Source: Inquilinus limosus DSM 16000 (GTDB taxonomy: Bacteria; Pseudomonadota; Alphaproteobacteria; DSM-16000; Inquilinaceae). Taken from it: 64,000 bases of DNA. The DNA is taken from assembly GCF_000423185.1 (NCBI RefSeq), contig NZ_AUHM01000001.1, positions 124,001 to 188,000 of the forward strand, given 5' to 3'. The first letter of the stretch is position 1. Each line of letters starts with the position of its first letter. The notes beneath the pieces are model-generated. The model was not told the DNA's origin. It made no database searches and saw only the letters and a program-made list of their open reading frames with translations. This document shows positions 30,116-38,996 of the stretch, piece after piece. The translations under genes and the position numbers were made by a program.

Positions 30116-30167
30116 ACCATGCTCCAGCCCGTTTCCCTTGCCAACCCCTCAGCCGGAGCGGACCGCC

Positions 30168-30812
30168 ATGCCCGACCTGCGCCTCGTCATCGGCAACAAG
30201 CGCTACTCCTCCTGGTCGCTGCGGCCCTGGCTGGCCCTGGCGCATCACGGCGTCCCGTTCGAGGAGATCCTGATCCCGCTGTACCGCGAGGGGTCGAAGG
30301 AGGCGATCCTGCGCCATTCGCCGAGCGGCAAGGTGCCGACCCTGATCGACGGCGGGACGACGGTCTGGGACAGCCTGGCGATCCTCGAACACCTGGCCGA
30401 GCGCTTCCCGGAACTGGCCCTGTGGCCGCAAGACCCGGCACGCCGGGCGCTGGCGCGGTCGATCTCGGCGGAGATGCACAGCGGCTTCGCGGCCCTGCGC
30501 AACGAGCTGCCGATGGACCTGGCGCCGCCTGACCCCGGCAAGACCCGCGGCGATGCCGCCGAGGCCGACATCGCCCGCGTCGCCGCGATCTGGCGGCAGT
30601 GCCGCGAGGCCGCCGGCGCCGAAGGCCCGTTCCTGTTCGGCGCCTTCGGCGCGGCCGACTGCATGTATGCGCCGGTGGTGCTGCGCCTCGACCGCTACCG
30701 GGTGCCGCTCGACCCGGCCTGCCGGGCCTATGCCGACGCGATCCTGGGCCTGCCGGCGATGCGGCGCTGGGTCGAGGCGGGGATGGCCGAGCCCTGGGTG
30801 CTGACGTTCTGA
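30168..30812 (+). CDS. Glutathione S-transferase family protein
   Basis: 214 residues from ATG 30168, GGAG nine bases upstream. The N-terminal thioredoxin-like domain starts LVIGNKRYSSWSLRPWLAL and carries the glutathione-binding GKVPTLIDGGTTVWDSLAILEHLAE (Pro-Thr cis-Pro, then W-D-S). The helical domain includes FLFGAFGAADCMYAPVVLRL. Activity and substrate are unknown. It is followed at once by palindromic repeat family B. Confidence 0.9.
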   Translation: MPDLRLVIGNKRYSSWSLRPWLALAHHGVPFEEILIPLYREGSKEAILRHSPSGKVPTLIDGGTTVWDSLAILEHLAERFPELALWPQDPARRALARSISAEMHSGFAALRNELPMDLAPPDPGKTRGDAAEADIARVAAIWRQCREAAGAEGPFLFGAFGAADCMYAPVVLRLDRYRVPLDPACRAYADAILGLPAMRRWVEAGMAEPWVLTF

Positions 30813-30841
30813 TATGTCGCCCCTCCAATCGCCTTCGCAAC

Positions 30842-30927
30842 CGTCATTGCGAGCGTAGCGAAGCAATCCAGGGGCCGCTCGCATCGGCCCTGGATTGCTT
30901 CGTCGGCTTCGCCTCCTCGCAATGACG
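30842..30927 (+). repeat. Dispersed palindromic repeat, family B, copy 1
   Basis: An 86-base interrupted palindrome bounded by CGTCATTGCGAG and CTCGCAATGACG, with inner arms GAAGCAATCCAGGGGCC and GGCCCTGGATTGCTTC. The AGCGTAGCG side is on the left and the GGCTTCGCCTCC side on the right. Copies 2 and 3 (40780, 49086) are in the opposite orientation. It lies between the GST and metA ends. Confidence 0.9.
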
Positions 30928-30965
30928 ATCAGAGGCGACGCTGCAAACCGCCGGTCGGCCCGGCC

Positions 30966-31886
30966 TCAGCCCCTGCCGATATCGCCGACGTCGAACGGCG
31001 TGGTCTGGTAGAGCTGGTTGATCCAGTTGCCGAACAGCAGATGCGCGTGGCTGCGCCACCGGTTCTGGGGCTTGCGCTCGGGGTCGTTCCCCGGGAAGTA
31101 GTCGTGCGGCAGGGCGATCGGCTTGCCGGCCGCGACGTCCCGGAAATACTCGTCGCCGAGCGTGTCGGTGTCGTATTCGACATGGTTGAACATGTGGAGC
31201 GACCGCCGGCCCGGATCCTCCAGCAGGCACAGCCCGGCCTCGTCCGACTCCATCAGCACCTTCATGCCGCTTTCCGGCGGGATGTCCTCGCGCCGCGTCT
31301 CGGTCCAGCGCGACACCGGGATGGTGAAATCGTCCGAGAAGCCGCGCAGATAGGGCGAGGCCGGTTCGACGATGCGGTGCCGGTAGACGCCGAACTTCTT
31401 CTGGGGCAGCGCATGCTTGGGCACGCCGTGGAAATGGTGCACGGCCGCCTGGGCGCCCCAGCAGATGTTGAAGCAGCCATGGACGTTGGTCTGCGTCCAG
31501 TCGAAGATCCGGCGCAGCTCGTCCCAGTAGGTCACCTGCTCGAACGGCATCGTCTCCACCGGCGCGCCGGTGACGATGAAGCCGTCGAACTTCTCGGTCC
31601 GGACGTCCTCCCAGTCGCGGTAGAAGGACAGGATGTGGTCGCTGGGCGTGTTGCGCGGGACGTGGCGGGTCATCTTGACCAGCGTCAGCTCGACCTGCAG
31701 CGGCGAGGCGCCGAGCAGCCGGGCGAACTGGGTCTCGGTCTTGACCTTGTTCGGCATCAGGTTCAGCAGGCCGATCCGCATCGGCCGGATGTCCTGGCGC
31801 ACCGCATCGGCCTCGAGCATCACCATGACGCCTTCCGCTTCGAGGACGGAGCGGGCGGGCAGGTCGTTCGGGATCTTGATCGGCAT
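30966..31886 (-). CDS. metA: Homoserine O-acetyltransferase, MetA family (MetAA)
   Basis: 306 residues from the ATG at 31886 ([20 protein letters not shown]). It acylates homoserine in methionine synthesis. The triad is Cys142 ([10 protein letters not shown]), His235 and Glu237 (MFNHVEYD). Residue 111 is Glu ([10 protein letters not shown]); in this family Glu111 goes with acetyl-CoA and Gly111 (as in E. coli) with succinyl-CoA, so acetyl is predicted. A long structured leader precedes it and probably regulates it by S-adenosylmethionine. Confidence 0.92.
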   Translation of the reverse strand: MPIKIPNDLPARSVLEAEGVMVMLEADAVRQDIRPMRIGLLNLMPNKVKTETQFARLLGASPLQVELTLVKMTRHVPRNTPSDHILSFYRDWEDVRTEKFDGFIVTGAPVETMPFEQVTYWDELRRIFDWTQTNVHGCFNICWGAQAAVHHFHGVPKHALPQKKFGVYRHRIVEPASPYLRGFSDDFTIPVSRWTETRREDIPPESGMKVLMESDEAGLCLLEDPGRRSLHMFNHVEYDTDTLGDEYFRDVAAGKPIALPHDYFPGNDPERKPQNRWRSHAHLLFGNWINQLYQTTPFDVGDIGRG

Positions 31887-31937
31887 TTGGCTTCGGTCTG
31901 TTCCACGTGTCGCGGGGCAGGACCGAGTGTGGAAGGA

Positions 31938-32057
31938 CCCGTTTGGTTGTCGGTTCGACCACATCCTCCCTTGCGGGAGCGCCACCTTGCTCGGGGAAGC
32001 AGGTTGGCGTCGGGCAATGCCCAACTCCTGATGCATCACCCGTTGTAAGGGGTCGGC
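31938..32057 (-). promoter_or_regulatory. Structured metA leader, candidate SAM-type riboswitch
   Basis: On the minus strand the leader holds a closing stem CGACC/GGTCG (at about 32050 and 31940), a GATGCATCAGGAG segment, and the hairpin GCCAACCTGC/GCAAGGTGGC. A further TCCC-GCAA-GGGA stem-loop follows. GCCAACC...GGTG resembles the ligand core of the SAM-I/SAM-IV riboswitch clan (GGCAACC...GGTGC). The distance to the metA ATG suits translational or transcriptional control. Class is by eye and not certain. Confidence 0.5.
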
Positions 32058-32128
32058 CGGATCTTTTCAATCGGCGAACCGAAGCCGTCTCCGGCGCGGA
32101 AGCGACCGCACGCCCGGCGCGCCGCCCG

Positions 32129-33181
32129 TCAGGGCGTGGCCCTGGCCGGCAGGCTCAGCATCGCGTGCTCGGCATAGTAGCGGGCGGCGCCCGGATGCAG
32201 CGGCACGCCCAGGCCACGGGTGGCGCCTTCGAGCGCGACCTCCTTGCCGCGCGGATGGCCCCCCGCCAGCAGCTCCAGCGTCGTCTTCTGCCACAGCGCC
32301 CGGGTGATCTCGTACACCGTGGCCTCGGCGATCCGGTCCGCGACCAGCCAGATCGCTCCGACCGACAGAGTCGGTACCGCGGCGGCGCTGCCCTCGTAGC
32401 TGCCCGCGGGAATCGGCTCCTGGGTGAAGAACGGCACCTTGGCGACCAGCGCCTCGGCCTCCGGCCCCTCGATCGGCAGCAGCCGGACCGGCCGCCGCCG
32501 GGCCAGGTCGGCGATCACCCCGAGCGGCGGGCCGCCGGTCATCACCATGGCGTCGAGCCCGCCCTCCGCCAGGAGGTCGGCGGACGGCTCCGGCCGTTCG
32601 TAGACCTCGGTCACATCCGTCTGCTTGAGGCCGTAGGCGGCCAGGATCAGGCGGATGTCGTAGATCGTGCCGGACCCTTCGGCGCCGACCGAGACGCGCT
32701 TGCCCTTGAGGTCCGCCACCGACCGCACCGGGCTGTCGGCCGGCACCACGATGTGGACGAATTCGGAGAAGAGATAGGCGATGGCGCGCAGGCCGGTCAC
32801 CGGCGGCTGCCCGGCGAAGGGCCCCTCGCCGGTATAGGCGGCGAAGGCCACGTCGGCCTGGGCCAGGCCGGAATCGAACTCGCCGTCGCGGATCCGGCGG
32901 ATGTTGTCGATCGAGCCGGCGCTGGCCTGGGCCACCGCGATCAGGCCGGAGACGCCGCAGCTGCCGCCGGCGCTGCCGCAGGGCGGCAGGCCGGGCGGGC
33001 CGGAGATGGCGCCGGCGAGGATGCCGCCGATCGGGAAATAGGTGCCGCCGGTGGTGCCGGTGCCGATCCGGAAGAAGACCGGGTCCTGCGCCCGCGCCGC
33101 CCCCGCCCCCCCGAACCCCGCCGCAGCCAGCCCGGCGGCGGGGAGGACCCTGGAAAGGAGACGGCGGCGGGTGAGCGGCAT
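32129..33181 (-). CDS. TAXI-family TRAP solute-binding protein
   Basis: 350 residues. The N-terminal TRRRLL plus a hydrophobic AAGLAAAGFGG stretch and AARAQ cut site look like a Tat or Sec signal. The mature start FRIGTGTTGGTYFPIGGILAG is the hallmark of TAXI binding proteins, followed by later NIRRIRDGEFDSGLAQADVAF and ADLKGKRVSVGAEGSGT. Such proteins feed TRAP permeases, often with glutamate or other acids. No permease is in the window; the upstream gene is an MFS carrier only 10 bases away. Confidence 0.9.
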   Translation of the reverse strand: MPLTRRRLLSRVLPAAGLAAAGFGGAGAARAQDPVFFRIGTGTTGGTYFPIGGILAGAISGPPGLPPCGSAGGSCGVSGLIAVAQASAGSIDNIRRIRDGEFDSGLAQADVAFAAYTGEGPFAGQPPVTGLRAIAYLFSEFVHIVVPADSPVRSVADLKGKRVSVGAEGSGTIYDIRLILAAYGLKQTDVTEVYERPEPSADLLAEGGLDAMVMTGGPPLGVIADLARRRPVRLLPIEGPEAEALVAKVPFFTQEPIPAGSYEGSAAAVPTLSVGAIWLVADRIAEATVYEITRALWQKTTLELLAGGHPRGKEVALEGATRGLGVPLHPGAARYYAEHAMLSLPARATP

Positions 33182-33191
33182 GGCGGGTCCC

Positions 33192-34484
33192 CTAGGCGGC
33201 GTCGCGCATGGTCGGTGGCGTCTCGTCCGGCGCGCGCGGGTCGAGCTCGACGGCGACCGGCGTGGTGGTCGGCACGGCGACGAAGCTGCCCTGCTCCTCG
33301 TTCGGCTTCGCCACCCGCCGGGTCATCCGGTAGATCGTGAACAGGGCCAGCACCGCCGCGACCGCGCCGGTCCAGGCGAACAGGCCGGCCGGGCCGAACA
33401 GGCCCATGACCCGGGACGCCGCGATCGGGCCGAGAACGGCGCCGGTGCCGTAGCACAGCAGCAGGCCGGCCGCTGCCGGCACCAGCTGCTCCGGCGTCAT
33501 GAAGTCGTTGGCGTGGCTGAGGCTGAGCGGATAGATGGCGTAGGACAGGCCGCCGAAGGCCGCGAGCAGCACCAGCAGCAGGGTGAGCGACAGGCCGCCG
33601 AGGATCGCCAGGGCGGCACTGACCACGGCGAGGGCGAGGGCGATGCTGAGGATCACCTGGCGGCGATCGAACCGGTCGGACAGCCGGCCCACCGGGTATT
33701 GCAGCAGGAATCCGGCGAAGATCGCCGTCATCATGAAGCCGGCCACCCATTCCGCCGAGGGGTCGACGGTGCGGGCATAGACCGGCCCCATGCCGGAGAA
33801 GGCGGCGCTGATCAGCCCGACCGAGAAGCAGCCAGCGACGCCGAGCGGCGAGATCGCGGTCAGCCGGCGCAGGCCGAAGCGCTGGACCTTGATCACCGGC
33901 GGCGTCTCCACCGGGGTCAGCGACAGCGGCACCAGGGACAGCGACACCAGCATCGCCACCACCGAGAACAGGGCGAAGCCGGCCGGGTCCATCGCCGTCA
34001 GCCAGGGCTGCGACAGGCCGAAGGCGGTGTAGTTCACCGCCATGTAGGACGACATCACCCGGCCGCGCACCGCGTTCACCGCCCGGGCGTTCAGCCAGCT
34101 TTCGATGATCGTGAACAGCACCGCCATGCTGATGCCGGCGATCAGGCGCAGCGCCGCCCACACCACCGGGTCGACCCACAGCGCGTGGACGAGCGATGTC
34201 GCCGAGGCGATCGCGGCGAAGGCGGCGAAGGTGCGGATGTGGCCGACCAGCAGCACGATCCGGGGGCAGATCAGGGTGCCGAGGGCGAAGCCGGCGGAAT
34301 AGAAGGCCAGGACCAGCCCAATGGTGCCGACGTCGAAGCCGTCGAGATCCATGCGCACCGCGACCAGCGTGCCGAACAGACCGTTGCCCATGATCATGAT
34401 CGCGGCGCTGAGCAGCAGCGGCGCCACGGCTAGGAGGACCGAGCCGAGGGACGGCGTTGGAGAAGCGGAGTCGGTGGCGGCCAT
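33192..34484 (-). CDS. MFS transporter (YcaD-like)
   Basis: 430 residues from ATG 34484 (MAATDSASPTPSLGS); a longer frame to 34766 has no support. About 12 helices; GFALGTLICPRIVLLVGHIRTFAAFAA after helix 2 and GRLSDRFDRRQV in the centre are MFS motifs, and LRLIAGISMAVLFTIIESWLN is typical of the YcaD-like group. A 50-residue hydrophilic tail follows the last helix. It is likely co-transcribed with the TAXI protein. Substrate unknown. Confidence 0.87.
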   Translation of the reverse strand: MAATDSASPTPSLGSVLLAVAPLLLSAAIMIMGNGLFGTLVAVRMDLDGFDVGTIGLVLAFYSAGFALGTLICPRIVLLVGHIRTFAAFAAIASATSLVHALWVDPVVWAALRLIAGISMAVLFTIIESWLNARAVNAVRGRVMSSYMAVNYTAFGLSQPWLTAMDPAGFALFSVVAMLVSLSLVPLSLTPVETPPVIKVQRFGLRRLTAISPLGVAGCFSVGLISAAFSGMGPVYARTVDPSAEWVAGFMMTAIFAGFLLQYPVGRLSDRFDRRQVILSIALALAVVSAALAILGGLSLTLLLVLLAAFGGLSYAIYPLSLSHANDFMTPEQLVPAAAGLLLCYGTGAVLGPIAASRVMGLFGPAGLFAWTGAVAAVLALFTIYRMTRRVAKPNEEQGSFVAVPTTTPVAVELDPRAPDETPPTMRDAA

Positions 34485-34620
34485 CACGTCCGTTCTAGGT
34501 CGGCCGAAGGGCCGGGGCCAGGGAAGATTCGTGACGATTTTGGGGCAGGCCGGCCCGTCGGCGCCGGCCTGCAGATAAGGTGGGGCGGAGGGGCGAACGG
34601 ACCAGCCCCGCCGCCCGGGA

Positions 34621-36246
34621 TCAGCCGCCGCGCTTCGGCCGGTAGAAGACGTGGTCGCCGATCGCGGCCGTGCGGCGGAAACGGTTGGTCCAGGCCGGCA
34701 TGCCGCGGCCCAGCGCCCGCATGGCCGCCGGAGCCAGGAAGTACTGCGCGCCGTCGGTCGGGTCATCGGCGAAATAGCCGTCCAGCATCTGCCAGACCAC
34801 GAGGCGCGCGGTGCGTTGCAGGATCTCGTCCTGGGCGCTCAGCGGCGCCGGAAACTGCGGCATGCCGCCGCTGCGCACCGCCTTGGCGAAGGCGCGGAAG
34901 CGCGGGCGCTGCAGCGGCTCGAACTGGCCGGGATCGGCCAGGACCTCGCAGGGCGAATCGCCGAAATCGTTCACCACGGCGATGCGGTTCATCACCACCC
35001 AGACCACCGCGGCCATGCCGCGCGTGCCCTGGTTGCCGGCCTCGGTATAAGCGGTGAAGGCGAGGCAGCGCAGCGCGCGCTCGGCCTCCTTCGGTTCGGC
35101 CGGCAGGGGCACGCCGCCGATCGACAGCGGCTGTTCCCCGTGGCGCCGCAGCAGCGGCGACGGCTGGTCGAGCGCGGTGCCGCGGCCGGAGACGAAGATG
35201 CTGCAGGCGAGGTCGCCCGGGCCGCAGCCGGTCAGGCGGCGGCCGGCGCCGTCGGCCTCGGCGCCGCGCAGCCAGGATGCGCCGCCCGGCTCGATCAGCG
35301 ACACGGCGCGGGCCAGGGCGACATCCAGCCGCTCCGTTACATCCGGCTCGGGCCGATCGACCCGCAGCAGGGACGAGCGCGACCGGGCCCAGACCGGCGC
35401 GGCGCCCGGCATGGCGGGCTGCACCGCGGATACCGCATCGGCCGCCACCACCGCCTGCCCCGATCCGGAGGCCACGGCAGGCTGGGATGGAACGGGATCG
35501 GCAGTCGCCGGCGCCACCGCAGCCACCGGCGCGATCGACGAGGGCGGCGCGGCCGCGATCTCGGCCAGAAGATCCGCCGCCGGCGCCAGAGAGGCGACGA
35601 CCACGGGTTTCGGCTCGCTCGGCGCGGCGTCGATCAGCGCCGCGGTGCCGGGGTGCACCGCCGCCGGAGGGGAGGCGGGCGCCACCGGCGTGGTTTCCGC
35701 CCGTCCCTCGGCCGAGGCGAGGGGCGGCTCGCTGGTCACCTGCACCGGCGGCACTGCGACCGGCAATCCGGCGGGGGGCGGCAGCGGGTCGGCCAGGCGC
35801 GCCGGCGCATCGAGGCGCTCGGCCTCGGCGCCCGGGCCCGGCAGGCTGACCGGCACCAGCACGGGCGCGGCCTCCTGCGGCTGCGGCGCCGGGCGCGTCA
35901 CCTCCTGCAGGGCGCCGGCCCAGGGATCGAGCGGCGCCTGCGGCGGCTCGGCGAAGCGCGGCACCGCGGCGAAGGCGGAGCCGAACAGGACCTGCAGCGG
36001 ACTGGGGTCCGGCGCCGGGGCCGGCGGGGGCGCGGCCTCGGCCAGACGCCGCGAGGTGGCGACCGCCGGCTGCGGCCGCGCCTCGGCCGGATCGACCAGG
36101 CGCGCGGGTTCGACCGCGATCCCGGCGAGATCGACGGCAACGACGGGCGGCGATGACAGATGCGCAGAGTCGATCGCGATGGCGCCGCCCAGGGCAATGA
36201 CCCCGGTCAGAGCGATCGACAGAAGAAGGAGACCCTTCGACGTCAT
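34621..36246 (-). CDS. Cell wall hydrolase with C-terminal SleB domain
   Basis: 541 residues from ATG 36246 with GGAGG close upstream. An N-terminal hydrophobic segment (GLLLLSIALTGVIALGGAIAI) acts as anchor or signal. Residues from about 30 to 370 are a low-complexity Pro/Ala/Val-rich region. The final 160 residues match the SleB hydrolase: CLAFTAYTEAGNQGTRGMAAVVWVVMNRI, with the catalytic Glu in TEAGNQ, then DGAQYFLAP. SleB enzymes are lytic transglycosylases first known from spore germination; alphaproteobacterial ones are thought to remodel peptidoglycan. Confidence 0.88.
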   Translation of the reverse strand: MTSKGLLLLSIALTGVIALGGAIAIDSAHLSSPPVVAVDLAGIAVEPARLVDPAEARPQPAVATSRRLAEAAPPPAPAPDPSPLQVLFGSAFAAVPRFAEPPQAPLDPWAGALQEVTRPAPQPQEAAPVLVPVSLPGPGAEAERLDAPARLADPLPPPAGLPVAVPPVQVTSEPPLASAEGRAETTPVAPASPPAAVHPGTAALIDAAPSEPKPVVVASLAPAADLLAEIAAAPPSSIAPVAAVAPATADPVPSQPAVASGSGQAVVAADAVSAVQPAMPGAAPVWARSRSSLLRVDRPEPDVTERLDVALARAVSLIEPGGASWLRGAEADGAGRRLTGCGPGDLACSIFVSGRGTALDQPSPLLRRHGEQPLSIGGVPLPAEPKEAERALRCLAFTAYTEAGNQGTRGMAAVVWVVMNRIAVVNDFGDSPCEVLADPGQFEPLQRPRFRAFAKAVRSGGMPQFPAPLSAQDEILQRTARLVVWQMLDGYFADDPTDGAQYFLAPAAMRALGRGMPAWTNRFRRTAAIGDHVFYRPKRGG

Positions 36247-36464
36247 GCCCGCCTCCCCCACGGCTGCCGCGCGGGGCGGAGCCCGTCCGGGCGCAATCCG
36301 CCCGGCGTCGCCGGGAGACGGGGCAACGTTCTGCGCCGGCGATCGGGCCCGGGAACGTTCTCAACGAACCGCGGAACACCGACCGCCCAAGTGCATTTCA
36401 TTGCGGTCACGAGGGGCGCGGGTATCATGGCGTGCCCTACGAGTCCAGACGTACGGAAGGCCAT

Positions 36465-36944
36465 ATGTCCCGCAAAACCGCTGAAAACCGCCGTTTCGCC
36501 TGGGTTCGCCCGGCACGCTTTTTCGCTTTTTTTGTCGCGATTGCCACCTTTCCGGCCCTGGCGCAGGACAAGCCCGCCGCCGAGTCGGCCCCGAAGGAGG
36601 CGATCGACATCGAGCTGAACAAGCTCGAACCCGGCAACAACGGCTGCCGGGCCTTCATGGTCATGCACAACGGCACCGCCCGCAGCTACAGCAATCTGCA
36701 GCTCGACCTCGTGATCTTCGATCCCAAGGGCATCATCGTCGACCAGCTGGCCGTGGACATGGCGCCGCTGAACGCGGGCAAGACCATGGTCAAGGTGTTC
36801 GAGATCGCCGGTCATGACTGTGGGAATTTCGGTCGTGTCCTGCTGAACGATGTGCTGACTTGCAAGGCGGGGGAGGCAGCGGTCGAACACTGCATCGATC
36901 TTTTGGTTCCCTCCAGCCGAGCGACGATCGGTTTCATCAAGTAA
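36465..36944 (+). CDS. Conserved secreted protein of unknown function
   Basis: 159 residues from ATG 36465 (GGAAGG five bases upstream). A basic start and a hydrophobic run (FFAFFVAIATFPALAQ) form a signal peptide. The mature part begins DKPAAESAPKEAIDIELNKL and carries four Cys (NNGCRAF, HDCGNF, LTCKAG, EHCIDL), suggesting two disulfides in the periplasm, and ends RATIGFIK. I recognise no characterised family. It is 13 bases ahead of the esterase gene. Confidence 0.8.
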   Translation: MSRKTAENRRFAWVRPARFFAFFVAIATFPALAQDKPAAESAPKEAIDIELNKLEPGNNGCRAFMVMHNGTARSYSNLQLDLVIFDPKGIIVDQLAVDMAPLNAGKTMVKVFEIAGHDCGNFGRVLLNDVLTCKAGEAAVEHCIDLLVPSSRATIGFIK

Positions 36945-36957
36945 AGAAGGCCAGATC

Positions 36958-37914
36958 ATGGCGGTGGATCCGCAGATCGCCCGCATGCTGGAGCGGATCG
37001 TCGCCATCACCGGCGACACGCCGCCGACCGAGCGGCTGTCCCCGGCCGAAGCGCGCCGCAGCATGGCCTCCGTCCTGCCGCTGCTGAACGAGCACGCGCC
37101 GCCGGTCTCGCGGGTCGAGAACCGCACCCTGCCCGGCCCGGCGGGACCGATTGCCGCACGGCTCTACGACCCCGGCACTTCCGGCACGAGGGGGTCGCCT
37201 TCGCCGGCGATCGTCTACATCCATGGCGGCGGCTGGGTGCTGTGCGACCTGGACAGCCATGACGGGGTCTGCCGCGAGCTGGCGCTGCGCTCCGGCCTGA
37301 ATGTGGTCAGCATCGGTTACCGGCTGGCGCCGGAGCATCCGTTCCCGGCCCCGCTGGAGGATTGCGTCGCGGCGGTGCGCTGGCTCGCCGCCCAGGGCCG
37401 CGGCTGGGGCATCGACCCCGACCGGCTGGTGATCGCCGGCGATTCCGCTGGCGCCAACCTCTCGCTCGCCACCCTGCTGTCGCTGCGCGACGCCGGCGAG
37501 CGGCCGCTGCGCGCGGCGGCGCTGGTCTATGGCGTGTTCGCGCCCGACCACGACACGCCGTCACATCTCGCCTATGGCGGCGACGACCGCTACTTCCTGT
37601 CCACCGCCGAGATGGAGTGGTTCTGGCGCCACTACGTTCCGGCCGGCACCGACCGGCGCACGCCGCTGGCCGCGCCGCTCTACGCCGACCTCGCCGGCCT
37701 GCCGCCGCTGTACCTGACCGCGGCGGAGTACGACTGCCTGAGAAGCGACACCGAGCAGCTGGCCTACCGCCTGGCCGTCGCCGGGCAGCCGCACGAGTAC
37801 CGGCTGTGGCGCGGCATGATCCACGCCTGCCTGCACATGGCCGGCAATGTCGAGGCGATGCGGGCCGAGATCGACCATCTGGCCGCCTTCCTGCGCCGCC
37901 AGGCCGCGGCATGA
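36958..37914 (+). CDS. Alpha/beta hydrolase, hormone-sensitive-lipase family
   Basis: 318 residues. The oxyanion motif HGGGW is at 89-93 and the nucleophile Ser163 in GDSAGANLSLA, both typical of HSL/family IV esterases. A catalytic Asp (AEYDCLR) and His (GMIHACLHM) follow. Acyl-ester hydrolysis of short or medium substrates is the likely activity. It overlaps the pseudouridine synthase start by four bases (ATGA). Confidence 0.92.
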   Translation: MAVDPQIARMLERIVAITGDTPPTERLSPAEARRSMASVLPLLNEHAPPVSRVENRTLPGPAGPIAARLYDPGTSGTRGSPSPAIVYIHGGGWVLCDLDSHDGVCRELALRSGLNVVSIGYRLAPEHPFPAPLEDCVAAVRWLAAQGRGWGIDPDRLVIAGDSAGANLSLATLLSLRDAGERPLRAAALVYGVFAPDHDTPSHLAYGGDDRYFLSTAEMEWFWRHYVPAGTDRRTPLAAPLYADLAGLPPLYLTAAEYDCLRSDTEQLAYRLAVAGQPHEYRLWRGMIHACLHMAGNVEAMRAEIDHLAAFLRRQAAA

Positions 37915-38894
37915 GCCGCCCCCCGCGTCCGCCGAAGGGCCGCGGCCGGCAGCCGGGCGGCCCGGCCGAACCGCGCTCCGGCAAGCCCCGCCGGGCCGGC
38001 GCCGCGAAGCGGGGTCAGGCGCCCCGCACCTCGGCCCCCGCCAAGGCAGGCAAGGCGCCGAAACCGCGGACCATCCGCCCGGCGCCGAAGGCCGATCCCT
38101 ATGCCGATGTGCCGGAATGGCGCTGGACCGGCGACGAGCCGGAGGCCGACCGTCCACCGCGGCGCGGCCGCCCGCGGCAGGCCAAGGCCGCGGAGGAGCC
38201 GGCGCGTCCCCAGGCGCGCCCCGCCAGGCCGGCCGGACAGGCGCCCCGCCGAAGGGTGGATGCCGAGCCGCCGCCGCGCGAGCGCTGGCGCGAGGAGCGG
38301 CGCAAGCGCCCGACGCCGGAGCCGGACCAGTGCCGCTACGTCGCCTTCCACAAACCGTACGGCGTGCTGAGCCAGTTCACGCCGGAGGGGCGCTGGCGCG
38401 GCCTCGGCGAGTTCGGCCTGCCGCCAGGGGTCTATGCCGCCGGCCGGCTGGACGCCGACAGCGAGGGGCTGCTGCTGCTGACCGATGACGGGCCGCTGAT
38501 CAAGCGCCTCCTGGACCCGAAGCACGGCCATCCGCGCACCTATCTGGCCCAGGTCGAAGGCGAGCCGGACGAGGCGGCGCTGGCCGCCCTGGCCGCCGGG
38601 CCGGTGCTGGCGGACGGTCCCACCCGCCCCTGCGAGGTCGAGCTTCTGGCGGAGGAACCCGAGCTGCCGCCGCGCGACCCGCCGATCCGGTTCCGCAAAT
38701 CGGTCCCGACCGCCTGGCTGCGCCTGACCCTGACCGAAGGCCGCAACCGCCAGGTGCGGCGGATGACGGCGGCGGTCGGCCACCCGACCCTGCGGCTCGT
38801 CCGCGTCGCGATCGGCGACCTCACGCTGGGCGAGCTGGCGCCGGGGACCTGGACCGCGGTGGACCGGAACGAAATCCTGTCCGGCCTCCGCTGA
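37911..38894 (+). CDS. rRNA pseudouridine synthase, RluE-like, with long basic N-terminus
   Basis: 327 residues. The first 140 residues are a Pro/Arg/Ala/Lys-rich, likely disordered extension. The catalytic domain then starts YVAFHKPYGVLSQFTPEG, with the catalytic Asp181 in GRLDADSEGLLLLTDDG and the closing GRNRQVRRMTAAVGHPTLRLVR. This matches the RsuA/RluB/RluE/RluF group that makes pseudouridine in rRNA; the absence of an S4 domain and the core motifs fit RluE best. It is coupled to the esterase gene. Confidence 0.9.
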   Translation: MSRPPRPPKGRGRQPGGPAEPRSGKPRRAGAAKRGQAPRTSAPAKAGKAPKPRTIRPAPKADPYADVPEWRWTGDEPEADRPPRRGRPRQAKAAEEPARPQARPARPAGQAPRRRVDAEPPPRERWREERRKRPTPEPDQCRYVAFHKPYGVLSQFTPEGRWRGLGEFGLPPGVYAAGRLDADSEGLLLLTDDGPLIKRLLDPKHGHPRTYLAQVEGEPDEAALAALAAGPVLADGPTRPCEVELLAEEPELPPRDPPIRFRKSVPTAWLRLTLTEGRNRQVRRMTAAVGHPTLRLVRVAIGDLTLGELAPGTWTAVDRNEILSGLR

Positions 38895-38996
38895 TAACGC
38901 CCGGATTACTGGAAACTTACGTGAAATTCACGGGTGCGGCCCGCCCCCGGGGGATATCACGGTTGCAGTCGCAGCCGAGGATCCGCCGGGCGGCGG

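Noticed and set aside
31820-32017. Frames in the metA leader region on both strands
   Set aside because: They overlap a conserved-looking RNA fold and the metA start, without a recognised protein.
36300-36380. GTTC-type blocks near 36330 and 36356 that look like a LexA box
   Set aside because: The spacing does not fit the alphaproteobacterial LexA pattern (GTTC-N7-GTTC), and no SOS gene is next to it.
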